From: Streptomyces noursei
GTDB lineage: Bacteria; Actinomycetota; Actinomycetes; Streptomycetales; Streptomycetaceae
Length of the DNA stretch: 64,000 nt
Reading direction: 5' to 3'
Assembly: GCF_016917755.1 (NCBI RefSeq)
Contig: NZ_CP070326.1
Span: forward strand, 1,674,001-1,738,000
Of the stretch, positions 45,872-54,171 are shown piece after piece (positions within the stretch are counted from its first letter, which is position 1; each line of letters opens with the position of its first letter). A program made the translations under genes and the position numbers. Below the pieces are notes generated by a model. The model ran no database searches, was not told the origin of the DNA, and worked only from the letters and a program-made list of their open reading frames with translations.

Positions 45872-47016
45872 CCGCCTATCTCTCCCCGGACGAGATCCTC
45901 CAACTGCGGGACGCGGCGCTGGAGAGCGGGCTGACCGACCCCGGCGTGCGCCCGCTGCTCTTCGACGGGATCATGCCCAGATACCGCGGCACGCTGCCGA
46001 TGCTGGCCGCCCCGATGCATCAACTGCACTCCGACCTGGCCCAGATGAACCAGGTGGAACGGCTGGTCGACGGCTCGGTCCCGCTGGAGATCTGGCTGCG
46101 CAACGCGGTGGCGCAGACCACCGAGGCCGAGCCGCTGAAGGTCTTCCAGCGCGCCCTGGACGAGGTGGCCCGGCGCGCCGGCGGCGAACCCGACATCCTG
46201 GCCGACCGCCCGGCGCCCGAGATCAAGGAGCAGATCGTCCACCGCGACGACACCGTCCCGATCGGCTTCCTGCGCGGCGGCGACCTGGCCGGCACCGCGG
46301 TCGCCCGCCTCAAGGTGCCGCCGTACCAGGACGGCGCCCCGCTGCAGCCCAACGGCTTCCCGCACGCCGGCACCGGCTGGCTGATCGCCCCCGCCCTGCT
46401 GATGACCAATCACCACGTGGTCAACGCCCGCACCGGGACCGGCGCGGAACGCCCCCTGGCCGCCCCCGAGGACCTGCGGCTCCAGGCCCGGCACACCCGC
46501 GCCCGCTTCGGCTACGACAGCGAATCCGGCTACCTCGACGACTCCGCGGCCGAGGAGGTCGAGGTCGCCGAACTCGTCGCCGCCGACCCGGATCTGGACT
46601 ATGCGGTGCTGCGGCTGTCCGCGCCGCCCGACCGCCCGGTGCTGAAGCTGGCCCGGCGCCCGCTGGAGGTCGCCGACGGCGAGTACGTGGCGGTCAACAT
46701 CATCCAGCACCCCGGCGGCCAGTCGAAGCGGGTGGCGCTGCGCAACAACCTGGTCTACGAGACGGACGAGCACGACGTCCGCTACTTCACCGACACCCGC
46801 GGCGGTTCCTCCGGCTCCCCCGTCCTCACCGACGACTGGCGGGTGGTGGCGCTGCACCGCGGGACCCGGCGGGTGGAGGACGTGCTGTTCCAGGGACGGA
46901 CGACCGCGTTCGTCAACGTCGGCACCCAAATCACCAGCGTGCTGCGCCACCTGGAGACCCATGCCCCGGACGTCCACGCCGAGATCACCGCGGCACAGGG
47001 CGACGAACGGGGCTGA
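45868..47016 (+). CDS. Trypsin-like serine protease with N-terminal effector-associated domain
   Basis: 382 residues. ATG overlaps the NTPase stop (ATGA). The N-terminal about 100 residues (LSPDEILQLRDAALESGLTD; QLHSDLAQMNQVERLVDGSV; PLEIWLRNA) match a helical, death-like effector-associated domain of the type recruiting effectors to NTPase platforms. The trypsin fold follows with an intact triad: His183 in MTNHHVV, Asp244 in LDYAVL, Ser315 in GGSSGSP. No signal peptide, so it acts in the cytosol. Expected to be held inactive until the NTPase assembles. Confidence 0.86.
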   Translation: MTAYLSPDEILQLRDAALESGLTDPGVRPLLFDGIMPRYRGTLPMLAAPMHQLHSDLAQMNQVERLVDGSVPLEIWLRNAVAQTTEAEPLKVFQRALDEVARRAGGEPDILADRPAPEIKEQIVHRDDTVPIGFLRGGDLAGTAVARLKVPPYQDGAPLQPNGFPHAGTGWLIAPALLMTNHHVVNARTGTGAERPLAAPEDLRLQARHTRARFGYDSESGYLDDSAAEEVEVAELVAADPDLDYAVLRLSAPPDRPVLKLARRPLEVADGEYVAVNIIQHPGGQSKRVALRNNLVYETDEHDVRYFTDTRGGSSGSPVLTDDWRVVALHRGTRRVEDVLFQGRTTAFVNVGTQITSVLRHLETHAPDVHAEITAAQGDERG

Positions 47017-47065
47017 GCCGGCCGACCGGCGCCACGGCCCGGCCGACCCGACCGAGGAGGACGAG

Positions 47066-48136
47066 ATGGACAAGCGGAGCCGATCACCGGTGGCGACCGG
47101 TCCCGAGCGGGTCTTCTCCGATCTGCACGCGGTGGCGGCGCGGGTGCGGGACCAACTGTCCTGGGAGGAACCCGAGTCCGCCGTGGAGCTGCCCGCGGCG
47201 CAAGCGCCGGCCGGGCAGATCTCGCAGTACGCCCGGCAGGAGCGCACCCGGGTGCTGTCGGCCGGCGCCAGCGGTCTGGAGAAGCTCGCCGAGGGGCGGG
47301 CCGACGAGATCAGCGACGACGAGTCCTTCGGGATGGAGGCGATCGTCCTGCTGGAGGGGCGCCCGGCCATCCTCGTCCAGCACCACGACTTCGCGCCGCA
47401 GCAGGGCGACTGGGCGGTGCTGGAGGGCCATCGGGCGGCGATCCGGGAGTCCCTGGCCCGGGTCGGCCGGGTGGAGGTCTCCGGGCACATCAGCCTGGAC
47501 TGGCTGGGCACCGGGTTCCTGGTCGGGCCGGAGACGGTGATGACCAACCGCCACGTGGCGGTGGAGTTCGCCCGGAGCGCGGGCGAGGGCTGGGCCTTCC
47601 AACAGGGGCTGGGCGCCGCGCTGGACCTCGGCGAGGAGTACGAGGCCGGCCAGGAGCCCGCGGACGGCGGACCGTCGTACGAGGTCACCGAGGTCCTGGG
47701 GATCCATGAGGACGTCGATCTGGCCCTGCTGCGGATCGCCCCGTACCTGGGCGGCAGTGCGCTGCCCACTCCCCTGGCGGTCGCCGCGGACGCGCCCGCG
47801 GACCTGCCGGGGCACCCGGTGTACTGCGTCGGCTATCCGGCCTGGGACGGCCGTCGCAACGAGCCGGAGTCCATGCGCCGGATCTTCATGGACGTCTACA
47901 ACGTCAAGCGCCTCCAGCCGGGCATGACCACCGGGCTGGAGGCGGAGGGCGATGTGATGCGCCACGACTGCTCCACCCTGGGCGGCAACAGCGGCTCCCC
48001 GGTCATCGACCTCACCGACCACCGCGTCCTCGGCCTGCACTTCGGCGGCCGGTACGGACTGGGCAACTACGCGGTGCCGCTGTGGCAGTTGGTGGAGGAC
48101 CCGCTGCTGGTGCGGGGAGGGGTGAACTTCGTATGA
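47066..48136 (+). CDS. Second trypsin-like serine protease
   Basis: 356 residues, 50 bases after the first protease. ATG 47066 follows GAGGAGGAC. The N-terminal region (1-145) is helical with no clear match; it differs from the effector-associated domain of its neighbour. The S1-type fold has an intact triad: His163 in TNRHV, Asp218 in DVDLALL, Ser309 in GGNSGSP. Lacks a signal peptide. Sequence divergence from the first protease outside the triad suggests separate substrates or an activation cascade. Its stop overlaps the next start (ATGA). Confidence 0.85.
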   Translation: MDKRSRSPVATGPERVFSDLHAVAARVRDQLSWEEPESAVELPAAQAPAGQISQYARQERTRVLSAGASGLEKLAEGRADEISDDESFGMEAIVLLEGRPAILVQHHDFAPQQGDWAVLEGHRAAIRESLARVGRVEVSGHISLDWLGTGFLVGPETVMTNRHVAVEFARSAGEGWAFQQGLGAALDLGEEYEAGQEPADGGPSYEVTEVLGIHEDVDLALLRIAPYLGGSALPTPLAVAADAPADLPGHPVYCVGYPAWDGRRNEPESMRRIFMDVYNVKRLQPGMTTGLEAEGDVMRHDCSTLGGNSGSPVIDLTDHRVLGLHFGGRYGLGNYAVPLWQLVEDPLLVRGGVNFV

Positions 48137-49113
48137 GCCTGCTTCAAGGCGGCGGACGGCCCCCGCGGCGGGCCCTTCTCAAGGCGGCGCCCGCGGTCCT
48201 GTGGGGAGTGGCCGGGTGTACGGGCGGAGAGCCGGCGCAAGCACCGTCGACGGCCCGGCCCGGTGCGACGCGGACGGCTCCGCGGCTGCCCGCGATCGGT
48301 GCCTGGCAACCGAGTCCGGGTGACGTGCAGCCGGAGGTGAAGGCGCGGGCCGTGGAACTGGTCCGGTCGATCGGGGCGTGGCCGTCCGGAGAGCGGGACG
48401 CGGCGATGGCGCGGGTCGGGGCGCTGGGCCTGGAGCCGGCGCTGGTCGACCAGGCGGGCCCGCTCCGGCCCGGCGGCACGGAAGCCGTACTGGAGGTGGT
48501 GGACGCCCAGTACGGGGGGATCCTGACAGATGCGGCGAGCGTGCTGGTGGTGTGCCGGCAGTGGGTGCGCCGGGCCGACGGCACGGTGGTGGCGGGCGGG
48601 ACGACGGTGGACGTCCGGCTGCGCCGGGCGCACCCGCGCTGGACGGTGACGGCGCTGCACCCGGCGGCGCCCGGGGCTCCGGCGGCGGCGCCGGGCGAGG
48701 CGGCGCGGCGGGTGCTGGCCGCAGGCCCGGCGATCGAACTGCCGCCCGCGGCGGCCGCGGACGTGCGCAGCGGCGAGGTGCACACCAGCGTGCTGGAGGC
48801 GCTGCTGGAGCTGGCGCGGAAGCACCGGCTGGCGGTGAGCGTGGTGCGGTCCGGGCATCCGCTGAAGGTGTTCGGCACCGACCGGCCCAGTGATCATCCG
48901 CGGGGCAGGGCGGTCGACGTGTGGCGGATCGACGGGCATGCGGTGGTCGATCCGGCGACACCGCGGCGGCTGGTGGAGTCGGTGATGCGCGCGGCGGCCG
49001 CCGCCGGGTCCTACAACGTCGGCGGGCCGTTCCTGCTGTCGGGCGGGACGGCCGGCCAGTTCTTCTCGGACGCCACCCACCGGGACCATGTGCACATGGG
49101 CTTCCGCACCTGA
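48133..49113 (+). CDS. Tat-type lipoprotein with M15-like peptidase domain
   Basis: 326 residues. The N-terminus has PRRALLKAAP (Tat-like RRxLLK) and a lipobox VAGC near residue 29, so it is probably exported and anchored outside. The middle (about 70-200) is an uncharacterised domain with DVRLRRAHPRWTVTALHP. The last 110 residues resemble the D-Ala-D-Ala carboxypeptidase/Hedgehog fold: SDHPRGRAVDVW (His and Asp metal ligands) and HRDHVHMGF (HxH). It probably binds zinc and may cut peptidoglycan peptides. Its inclusion in the overlapping cassette is odd, because the other products are cytosolic. ATG 48133 overlaps the stop before it. Confidence 0.72.
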   Translation: MSLLQGGGRPPRRALLKAAPAVLWGVAGCTGGEPAQAPSTARPGATRTAPRLPAIGAWQPSPGDVQPEVKARAVELVRSIGAWPSGERDAAMARVGALGLEPALVDQAGPLRPGGTEAVLEVVDAQYGGILTDAASVLVVCRQWVRRADGTVVAGGTTVDVRLRRAHPRWTVTALHPAAPGAPAAAPGEAARRVLAAGPAIELPPAAAADVRSGEVHTSVLEALLELARKHRLAVSVVRSGHPLKVFGTDRPSDHPRGRAVDVWRIDGHAVVDPATPRRLVESVMRAAAAAGSYNVGGPFLLSGGTAGQFFSDATHRDHVHMGFRT

Positions 49114-49210
49114 CCCCGGCGGGCCGGCTGCCTTTTCGTAGACGGGGCTGGGGCCGAGGGGGCTTTGGACCCGCCGTGAGGAGCGCGCCCGGCGGCTACG
49201 ACGCCGGGGG

Positions 49211-49393
49211 TTATCGGAGACAGGCCGAGGGCGGCAATGTGCAGCGCAGGCACTCGGGGCAGTTCACGGAGCGGCGCCACTCGACCGCCTCGTCCTCCAG
49301 CCCGGCGTCTCCGCATCTGGGCCGCAGGGCGTCACCGGCCCAGATGAGTTCATGGACGGTGAGCACGTCCCGGCCGACGGTCCCTGTCCTCAT
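49211..49393 (-). CDS. Small Cys-containing protein of a nano-operon
   Basis: 60 residues: MRTGTVGRDVLTVHELIWAG, RCGDAGLEDEAVEWRRS, CPECLRCTLPPSACLR. CPEC plus further Cys suggests a zinc ribbon. GGGAGG lies 5 bases before ATG 49393, which overlaps the stop of the previous gene (ATGA). No family name can be given. Close to an XRE regulator, so perhaps a small regulatory partner. Confidence 0.6.
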   Translation of the reverse strand: MRTGTVGRDVLTVHELIWAGDALRPRCGDAGLEDEAVEWRRSVNCPECLRCTLPPSACLR

Positions 49394-49554
49394 GGCTGCC
49401 TCCCTGATGTGCGGCAGCGCTCGCAACGGAACGGGCAGGCGCGGACCTTGTCTGCCGGGACGAACGTCACGCCGGGAAGCACATAGCCCGGCCGTACCTC
49501 CGCTGACTCATCGGCGACGTGAGGGGGCCGGTGCTCCGACTCGCCCTCGGTCAC
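49390..49554 (-). CDS. Small Cys-rich protein of a nano-operon
   Basis: 54 residues from GTG 49554: TEGESEHRPPHVADESAEVR, PGYVLPGVTFVPADKVRACP, FRCERCRTSGRQP. Acidic start and a C-x3-C-x2-C end. The GTG overlaps the TGA of the DUF6415 gene (GTGA) and its stop overlaps the next ATG. Four-base overlaps at both ends strongly support translation. Function unknown. Confidence 0.6.
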   Translation of the reverse strand: MTEGESEHRPPHVADESAEVRPGYVLPGVTFVPADKVRACPFRCERCRTSGRQP

Positions 49555-49925
49555 CAGCCGACCCTCGCGGTGTGGTGGGCGAGCAGCCACTGGCAGTCCC
49601 GGGCACGCTGGTGCGCCTCGGCGTCCGCGGTCAGCAGGCCCTGGCCAAAGGGGTGGACCATGTGCTGCTCGATCCGCTCCATCCGTTTGAGCAACTGCTC
49701 GGCCTCGAAGCTGTGGCGCTGCCGCTCGGTTGCCGCTCGGACATCACCGAGAAGCAGCCGCACGTGCCCGCGCAGAATCTCATCTACTGCGGCACGTTCG
49801 TCCCGGCTCGGCCGGACCGAGCCGAAGTGGAGGGCTTGGCGGATCGTCTCGCTGATCGAGTCAGCGTCGATCGGCGTTTGTTCCAGGGGTGCAGCCCCGG
49901 TCACTTGCGCGAGGTCGGCTCGCAT
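49551..49925 (-). CDS. DUF6415-type protein
   Basis: 124 residues, almost all helical: DSISETIRQALHFGSVRPSR, VDEILRGHVRLLLGDVRAAT, and ARDCQWLLAHH at the end. The motif L(R)GH..LL..V and its place near an XRE regulator match the Streptomyces DUF6415 group ('natural product biosynthesis' in annotations, without proven function). Start ATG 49925 or the GTG directly before it. It is 104 bases downstream of the XRE gene on the same strand. Confidence 0.72.
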   Translation of the reverse strand: MRADLAQVTGAAPLEQTPIDADSISETIRQALHFGSVRPSRDERAAVDEILRGHVRLLLGDVRAATERQRHSFEAEQLLKRMERIEQHMVHPFGQGLLTADAEAHQRARDCQWLLAHHTARVGW

Positions 49926-50029
49926 CACCGTGCCCCATTCCGTCGGCCATCAGGTACAAGGCCAACCGTGGCAGAGCACGGTACGCACAATGCTCACGGT
50001 TTTGTGAGCGTGGCAGTCGCGGCGAAGGA

Positions 50030-51217
50030 CTACATGCCCACCCACGCTGCCATGTTGCCGAGCGTGTTCGGGGTCTGGCGCCACTGGTGCACCAGGCTGC
50101 TGATCGTTTCCCGTGCGCCGGGGTGGTAACGCGTCTGCTCGGGCGCAGCCTTTCGTGCCTCAACGAGGCTGGCCAAGGCCCTCTTTGCGTGCCCGGTCTC
50201 GGCCTCGGAGCGGGCCCGATCGATCAGGTAGTGGGCTCGACGGGACGTTGCGAGGCCGGCGGGCAGGGCAATCTCACGTGCCTGCCCCAATGCATCGTCG
50301 TACAGGCGCATTTCCACTGCCGCGCTCATCCGATGCAGCTTGACGTTGGTCGGCCCGAAGCTGAGCCAGTGCACCTCGCTCGCGTCCCCCGTCCGATCTG
50401 CACAGACAGCGGCCTGCTCCAAGTGTGAGTCCACCGCAGCCTGGTTGCAGGCCCCGGCGCGCGCCGCGATCACACAGGCACCCAGGTGCAGTTGCCCGAC
50501 GACGGCGATCGATTCGCGGGTGTCCATGCCCTCGATAAGTACGTGTCCCGCTCGAATGAGACGCCGACCGATCACGTATTCGCCCTCACGGAAATAGACC
50601 AGCGCGCGCATGTACTGGCGAACCGCAGCCAGGCAGGCATCCGATGCGCGTTCGGAGGCCCAGGCCATGCGATCCAGAGCCACACTCGACAAGTCGTAGT
50701 AGCCGAGTTTCACCGAGATGTCGTGCGCGGTGCGGTAGGCCGACGCAAGCGCCTGCCACAGTGCTGTCGTCGGGGCAGACCACGCCGCAGTGGTCAATTC
50801 CGTGATCAGCAGGGGCAGGTCGGCTGCGGCCTTCCGCAGGTGTGTCGCACGCACAGCACGGCACATTTGGTCTGCCTCGGCGACGAGTTGGCGCGCCGGC
50901 CGGGGACGCACGTCCGGGTCCGCCCCCAGGTCGTAGATGTCCAGAGCCTCACGGATAGGCCGCACGAGCGCGGCGAGGCGATCTTGCTGGAGTTCGGTCA
51001 CGTACGGCTGCCCTGTCAGAGCGGTTACGTCTACCCGCAGCGCCTTTGCGACGGCCGCCACGAAATCGGGTGTGGCTTGCCTGGCGCCGCACTCCACCTG
51101 GTTCAGCAGGCTGTACGAGTACGGGAGCAACTGGGCGAGTTCCCTTTGCGTGAGCTGAGCGAGTCGGCGCTGCTCCTTGATCCGGGCGCCGGCGTGCTCA
51201 CCGTCGAATGAAGCCAT
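50030..51217 (-). CDS. XRE-family transcriptional regulator with TPR-like C-terminus
   Basis: 395 residues, start ATG 51217. N-terminal Cro/CI HTH (about 8-68: RIKEQRRLAQLTQRELAQLL, YSYSLLNQVECGARQ). The remaining 320 residues are helical repeats (TPR-like; ALVYFREGEYVIGRRLIRAG; RAHYLIDRARSEAETGHA). This 'XRE with TPR' type is common in Streptomyces and often encoded beside small proteins and flavoproteins, resembling peptide- or quorum-sensing regulators. It is divergent from the flavoprotein gene with 116 bases between starts. GC content seems slightly lower than in neighbouring genes. Confidence 0.88.
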   Translation of the reverse strand: MASFDGEHAGARIKEQRRLAQLTQRELAQLLPYSYSLLNQVECGARQATPDFVAAVAKALRVDVTALTGQPYVTELQQDRLAALVRPIREALDIYDLGADPDVRPRPARQLVAEADQMCRAVRATHLRKAAADLPLLITELTTAAWSAPTTALWQALASAYRTAHDISVKLGYYDLSSVALDRMAWASERASDACLAAVRQYMRALVYFREGEYVIGRRLIRAGHVLIEGMDTRESIAVVGQLHLGACVIAARAGACNQAAVDSHLEQAAVCADRTGDASEVHWLSFGPTNVKLHRMSAAVEMRLYDDALGQAREIALPAGLATSRRAHYLIDRARSEAETGHAKRALASLVEARKAAPEQTRYHPGARETISSLVHQWRQTPNTLGNMAAWVGM

Positions 51218-51333
51218 ACGGGTCTCCAGTTCCTTGCAGCCACTTGGAACATACCCGCCGCGGGGAGGGCGGGTGAGCACTCCGCCCCGACTCTTGACGG
51301 ACCGGGGACGGTTGCTTGTGGTGGGATGAGTGC

Positions 51334-51882
51334 ATGACGCGCCCTGTCCTGTATCTGTTCGGATCCGCCGCGCCACCCGTTCGCGAGTTCCCCGAGGTAG
51401 TGCGGCGGGCGCAGGCTGAAGGATTCGAGGTGTGCGTGGGGTTGACGCCCACGGCCGCCCGCTGGCTGGCCGATGATGTCGGCGATCTCGCCGAGGTGAC
51501 TGGCCGCCCCGTGCGGTCCGAGTACAAGATGCCAGGCGAGTCGGACGTCTGGCCGAAAGCCGACGTGATCTTGGTGGCCCCAGCCACCTTCAACACCCTG
51601 AACCACTGGGCGCTCGGACTCACTCACCACTTCGTCGTCGGCGTGATCGCCGAAGGTATCGGCAAGGCCATCCCCACGGTGACCATGCCGTGCGTCAACG
51701 CCGCCTACGTACAGCACCCGCAGTTCGACCAGTCAATCGCCACCTTGCGCAGGGCCGGTGTGACCGTGCTGTACGGATCCGGCGGGTTCGAGCCGAACCA
51801 GCCAGGAGAACGGCGAGCCGAGGGATACCCGTGGCATCTCGCATTTGCCGCAATCGAGCAGATTGTCAGTCGATGGCCGTAG
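51334..51882 (+). CDS. Flavoprotein (CoaC/LanD-like fold)
   Basis: 182 residues. Opens PVLYLFGSAAPPVREFPEVV and has ILVAPATFNTLNHWALGL and PTVTMPCVNAAYVQHPQFDQ, matching the HFCD flavoprotein group (CoaC, EpiD). Probably binds FMN and acts on a cysteine-containing substrate or a decarboxylation. Divergent from the XRE regulator, which likely controls it. ATG 51334 is chosen over the upstream GTG 51316 because similarity starts here. A 54-residue gene follows 12 bases downstream. Confidence 0.83.
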   Translation: MTRPVLYLFGSAAPPVREFPEVVRRAQAEGFEVCVGLTPTAARWLADDVGDLAEVTGRPVRSEYKMPGESDVWPKADVILVAPATFNTLNHWALGLTHHFVVGVIAEGIGKAIPTVTMPCVNAAYVQHPQFDQSIATLRRAGVTVLYGSGGFEPNQPGERRAEGYPWHLAFAAIEQIVSRWP

Positions 51883-51894
51883 AATTCAACTACG

Positions 51895-52059
51895 GTGGCC
51901 ACGAGCGTCCCTGACACCACCGCCGAGGCCAACGAGTGGACGCACGAGTTCATGGTGACCCGCGCCGGTCGGGCCCTGTCGTCCGAGGAACAGGCCGAGT
52001 ACGGGCGCAGGCTCGCCGCCCGGGCGAACTCCGTGCACACCCGCACGCCCACAAGCTGA
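51895..52059 (+). CDS. Small protein downstream of the flavoprotein
   Basis: 54 residues from GTG 51895: TAEANEWTHEFMVTRAGRAL, SSEEQAEYGRRLAARANSVH. Helical and charged, with an NEWTHEFMVTRAGR core that looks conserved. The ribosome binding site is weak. Gap of 12 bases to the flavoprotein suggests co-transcription. Possibly a partner for it; this is inference. Confidence 0.5.
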   Translation: MATSVPDTTAEANEWTHEFMVTRAGRALSSEEQAEYGRRLAARANSVHTRTPTS

Positions 52060-52217
52060 ACAACGAAGCGTCCCGCCCTGCCGAAGCAGAGCGGGGCGCC
52101 TTGGAGTTGGGGACGCTGGCGAGTCAGGTACGGCGCCGGTAGAGGGTGAGGACGCCCGGCGGCGATGTCGGCGGGCCGGGATCCGGAGCCCGGGCGCGCC
52201 CTCACCCCGTCACTCCC

Positions 52218-53249
52218 TCACTTCTTGACGAACTCCGTGGTGTAGGTCTTCTTCAGGTCGATGGTGGCGTTCTTCAGGGTGGGGTTGAACGCCTTGAGGA
52301 CCCGCTCGACGGTGGCCGGTCCGTCCGTCGGCATCACCCCGTCCTTGGTGAACATCGGCAGGGTGTCCTTGATGGCCTGGACGTACAGCTCCTTGCCGCC
52401 CTGCGCGTAGTCCGCGGGCATCTTCTCGGCGATCTCCTCGGCGGTGTGGGTGGACATCCACTTGAGGGTCTTGACGAAGGCGTTGGCGAGCTTCTGCACG
52501 GTGTCCTTGTGGCTGTTCACCCAGTCGGTGTTCATGTAGAGGCTGGACGACGGGTAGGGGCCGCCGAGCGCCTGCCGGGAGCCCTCCGGGGTGCGCAGGT
52601 CGACGAGCACCTTGCCGATCTTCTTGTTGACGACCTGGGCGACGGTCGGGTCGGTCGTCATCCCGGCCTGGATCGAGCCCTGTTCCATGGCGGAGAGGAA
52701 GGTCTGGCCGGCGCCGACCGCGACCGGGGTGATCTCCTCGGGCTTCACACCGTTCTTGACCGCCAGGTACTTGGTGAGGAAGTCGGTGGACGAGCCCAGC
52801 CCCGTCACGCCCAGCTTCTTGCCCGTGAAGTCCTTGGGCGAGGTGATCTCGGAGGCGGCCTTGGTGGAGACCACCTCCACCTCGCCGGGCGCGTGGGCGA
52901 GCTGCACCACCGATTCGACCTGCTTGTTCTTCGCCTGCAGGTCCAGGGTGTGGTCGTAGAAGCCGACCACGCCCTGGACGTCGCCGGAGATCAGGGAGGT
53001 GGTGGCCTGGACGCCGGCGGGCTCGGTCAGCAGGGTGACGTTGAGGCCCTCGGCCTTGAAGTAGCCGAGCTGCTGGGTGAGTCGGGCCGGCAGGTAGATG
53101 ACCTTGTCCAGGCCGCCGACCATGATCTGGATCCGGCCGTCCCCGGCGTCCGCGGCCGAGCCGGAGGAGGAGCCGCCGCAGGCGGTGAGGCCGGTGAGGG
53201 CGAGCGCGGTGGCGGCGACCGCGGCCGAGATCTTGAGCGGGGTGCGCAT
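52218..53249 (-). CDS. ABC transporter substrate-binding lipoprotein (NitT/TauT type)
   Basis: 343 residues. The lipobox LTAC near residue 25 and a Ser/Gly-rich linker show an exported, lipid-anchored protein. Type-II periplasmic-binding fold of the NMT1/SsuA family: YLPARLTQQLGYFKAEGLNV, GSSTDFLTKYLAV, PSSSLYMNT. Family members bind nitrate, sulfonates, aromatic or pyrimidine-type compounds; the ligand is unknown. ATG 53249 is preferred over GTG 53255 because of AAGGA spacing. Ends 159 bases from the flavoprotein cluster. First in a set with permease and ATPase downstream in the order ATPase, permease, binding protein. Confidence 0.88.
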   Translation of the reverse strand: MRTPLKISAAVAATALALTGLTACGGSSSGSAADAGDGRIQIMVGGLDKVIYLPARLTQQLGYFKAEGLNVTLLTEPAGVQATTSLISGDVQGVVGFYDHTLDLQAKNKQVESVVQLAHAPGEVEVVSTKAASEITSPKDFTGKKLGVTGLGSSTDFLTKYLAVKNGVKPEEITPVAVGAGQTFLSAMEQGSIQAGMTTDPTVAQVVNKKIGKVLVDLRTPEGSRQALGGPYPSSSLYMNTDWVNSHKDTVQKLANAFVKTLKWMSTHTAEEIAEKMPADYAQGGKELYVQAIKDTLPMFTKDGVMPTDGPATVERVLKAFNPTLKNATIDLKKTYTTEFVKK

Positions 53250-53295
53250 GGTCACGTCCTTGTGAGGTGAGGCGGTGCGGGCGGGTGTACGGGGG

Positions 53296-54171
53296 TCAGC
53301 GGCCGTCGCCGGCGTCGGCCGGCTTCCAGCGGAAGAGCCGCTTCTCCAGGAAGGCCAGCAGCCCTTCGGCGAGCAGGGCGACGACCGCGAGGATCACCAT
53401 GGCGGCGTAAACACCGGCGGCGTTGAAGGTGCCCTGGGAGGCCGAGACCAACAGGCCCAGGCCCTTGGTCGCGCCGATGTACTCGCCGACGATGGCGCCG
53501 ATCAGCGCGAAGCCGAAGCTGACGTGCAGGCTGGTGAAGATCCAGGAGGTGGCGGAGGGGATGACGACCTGGAGGGTGACCTGGCGGCTGCTGGCGCCCA
53601 GGATCCGGGAGTTGGCCACCAGGTTGCGGTCGACCTCGCGGGCGCCCTGGAAGGCGTTGAAGAAGACCGGGAAGAAGACCAGGACGACGGCGGAGGCCAC
53701 CTTGGAGGCCGGTCCGAGGCCGAACCAGATGAGGAAGATGGGGGCCAGGACGATCCGCGGCAGCGCGTTGAGGACCTTGATGTAGGGGCCCAGCACATCG
53801 GCCAGGAAGCGGATCCGGCCGAGCGCGATGCCCAGGACGACGCCGCCGATGACGCCGATGACCCAGCCGAGCAGCGCCTCGTAGAGGGTGTACCAGACCT
53901 GTTCGATCAGGGGGCCCTGCGGGGTGCCGTTCAGCGCCCACTGGCTGATCTGGTCCCAGATCTTCGAGGGCATGGAGAAGTTGAACGGGTCGATGACGGC
54001 GGCGCGCGCCAGCCCCTCCCACAGGGCGAGCAGTGCGACCAGGAGCGCGACCCGGGTGCCGTAGACCAGGATCTTGTGGTTGCGGGCGGCGCGGGCACGG
54101 GCCTGGCTGCGCTCGCCCGGGACACCGGCCTCGGTGGTGGCGGCCGGTGCGGCGACGGTCTCAGGCGACAC
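53296..54171 (-). CDS. ABC transporter permease (NitT/TauT type)
   Basis: 291 residues with six predicted membrane segments and the EAA loop (EVDRNLVANSRILGASSRQV) that couples to the ATPase. Belongs to the SsuC/TauC group. GTG 54171 has AAAGGGG 8 bases upstream; GTG 54180 is an alternative. It overlaps the ATPase stop by 11 bases, so translation is coupled. Inner membrane. Confidence 0.87.
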   Translation of the reverse strand: MSPETVAAPAATTEAGVPGERSQARARAARNHKILVYGTRVALLVALLALWEGLARAAVIDPFNFSMPSKIWDQISQWALNGTPQGPLIEQVWYTLYEALLGWVIGVIGGVVLGIALGRIRFLADVLGPYIKVLNALPRIVLAPIFLIWFGLGPASKVASAVVLVFFPVFFNAFQGAREVDRNLVANSRILGASSRQVTLQVVIPSATSWIFTSLHVSFGFALIGAIVGEYIGATKGLGLLVSASQGTFNAAGVYAAMVILAVVALLAEGLLAFLEKRLFRWKPADAGDGR

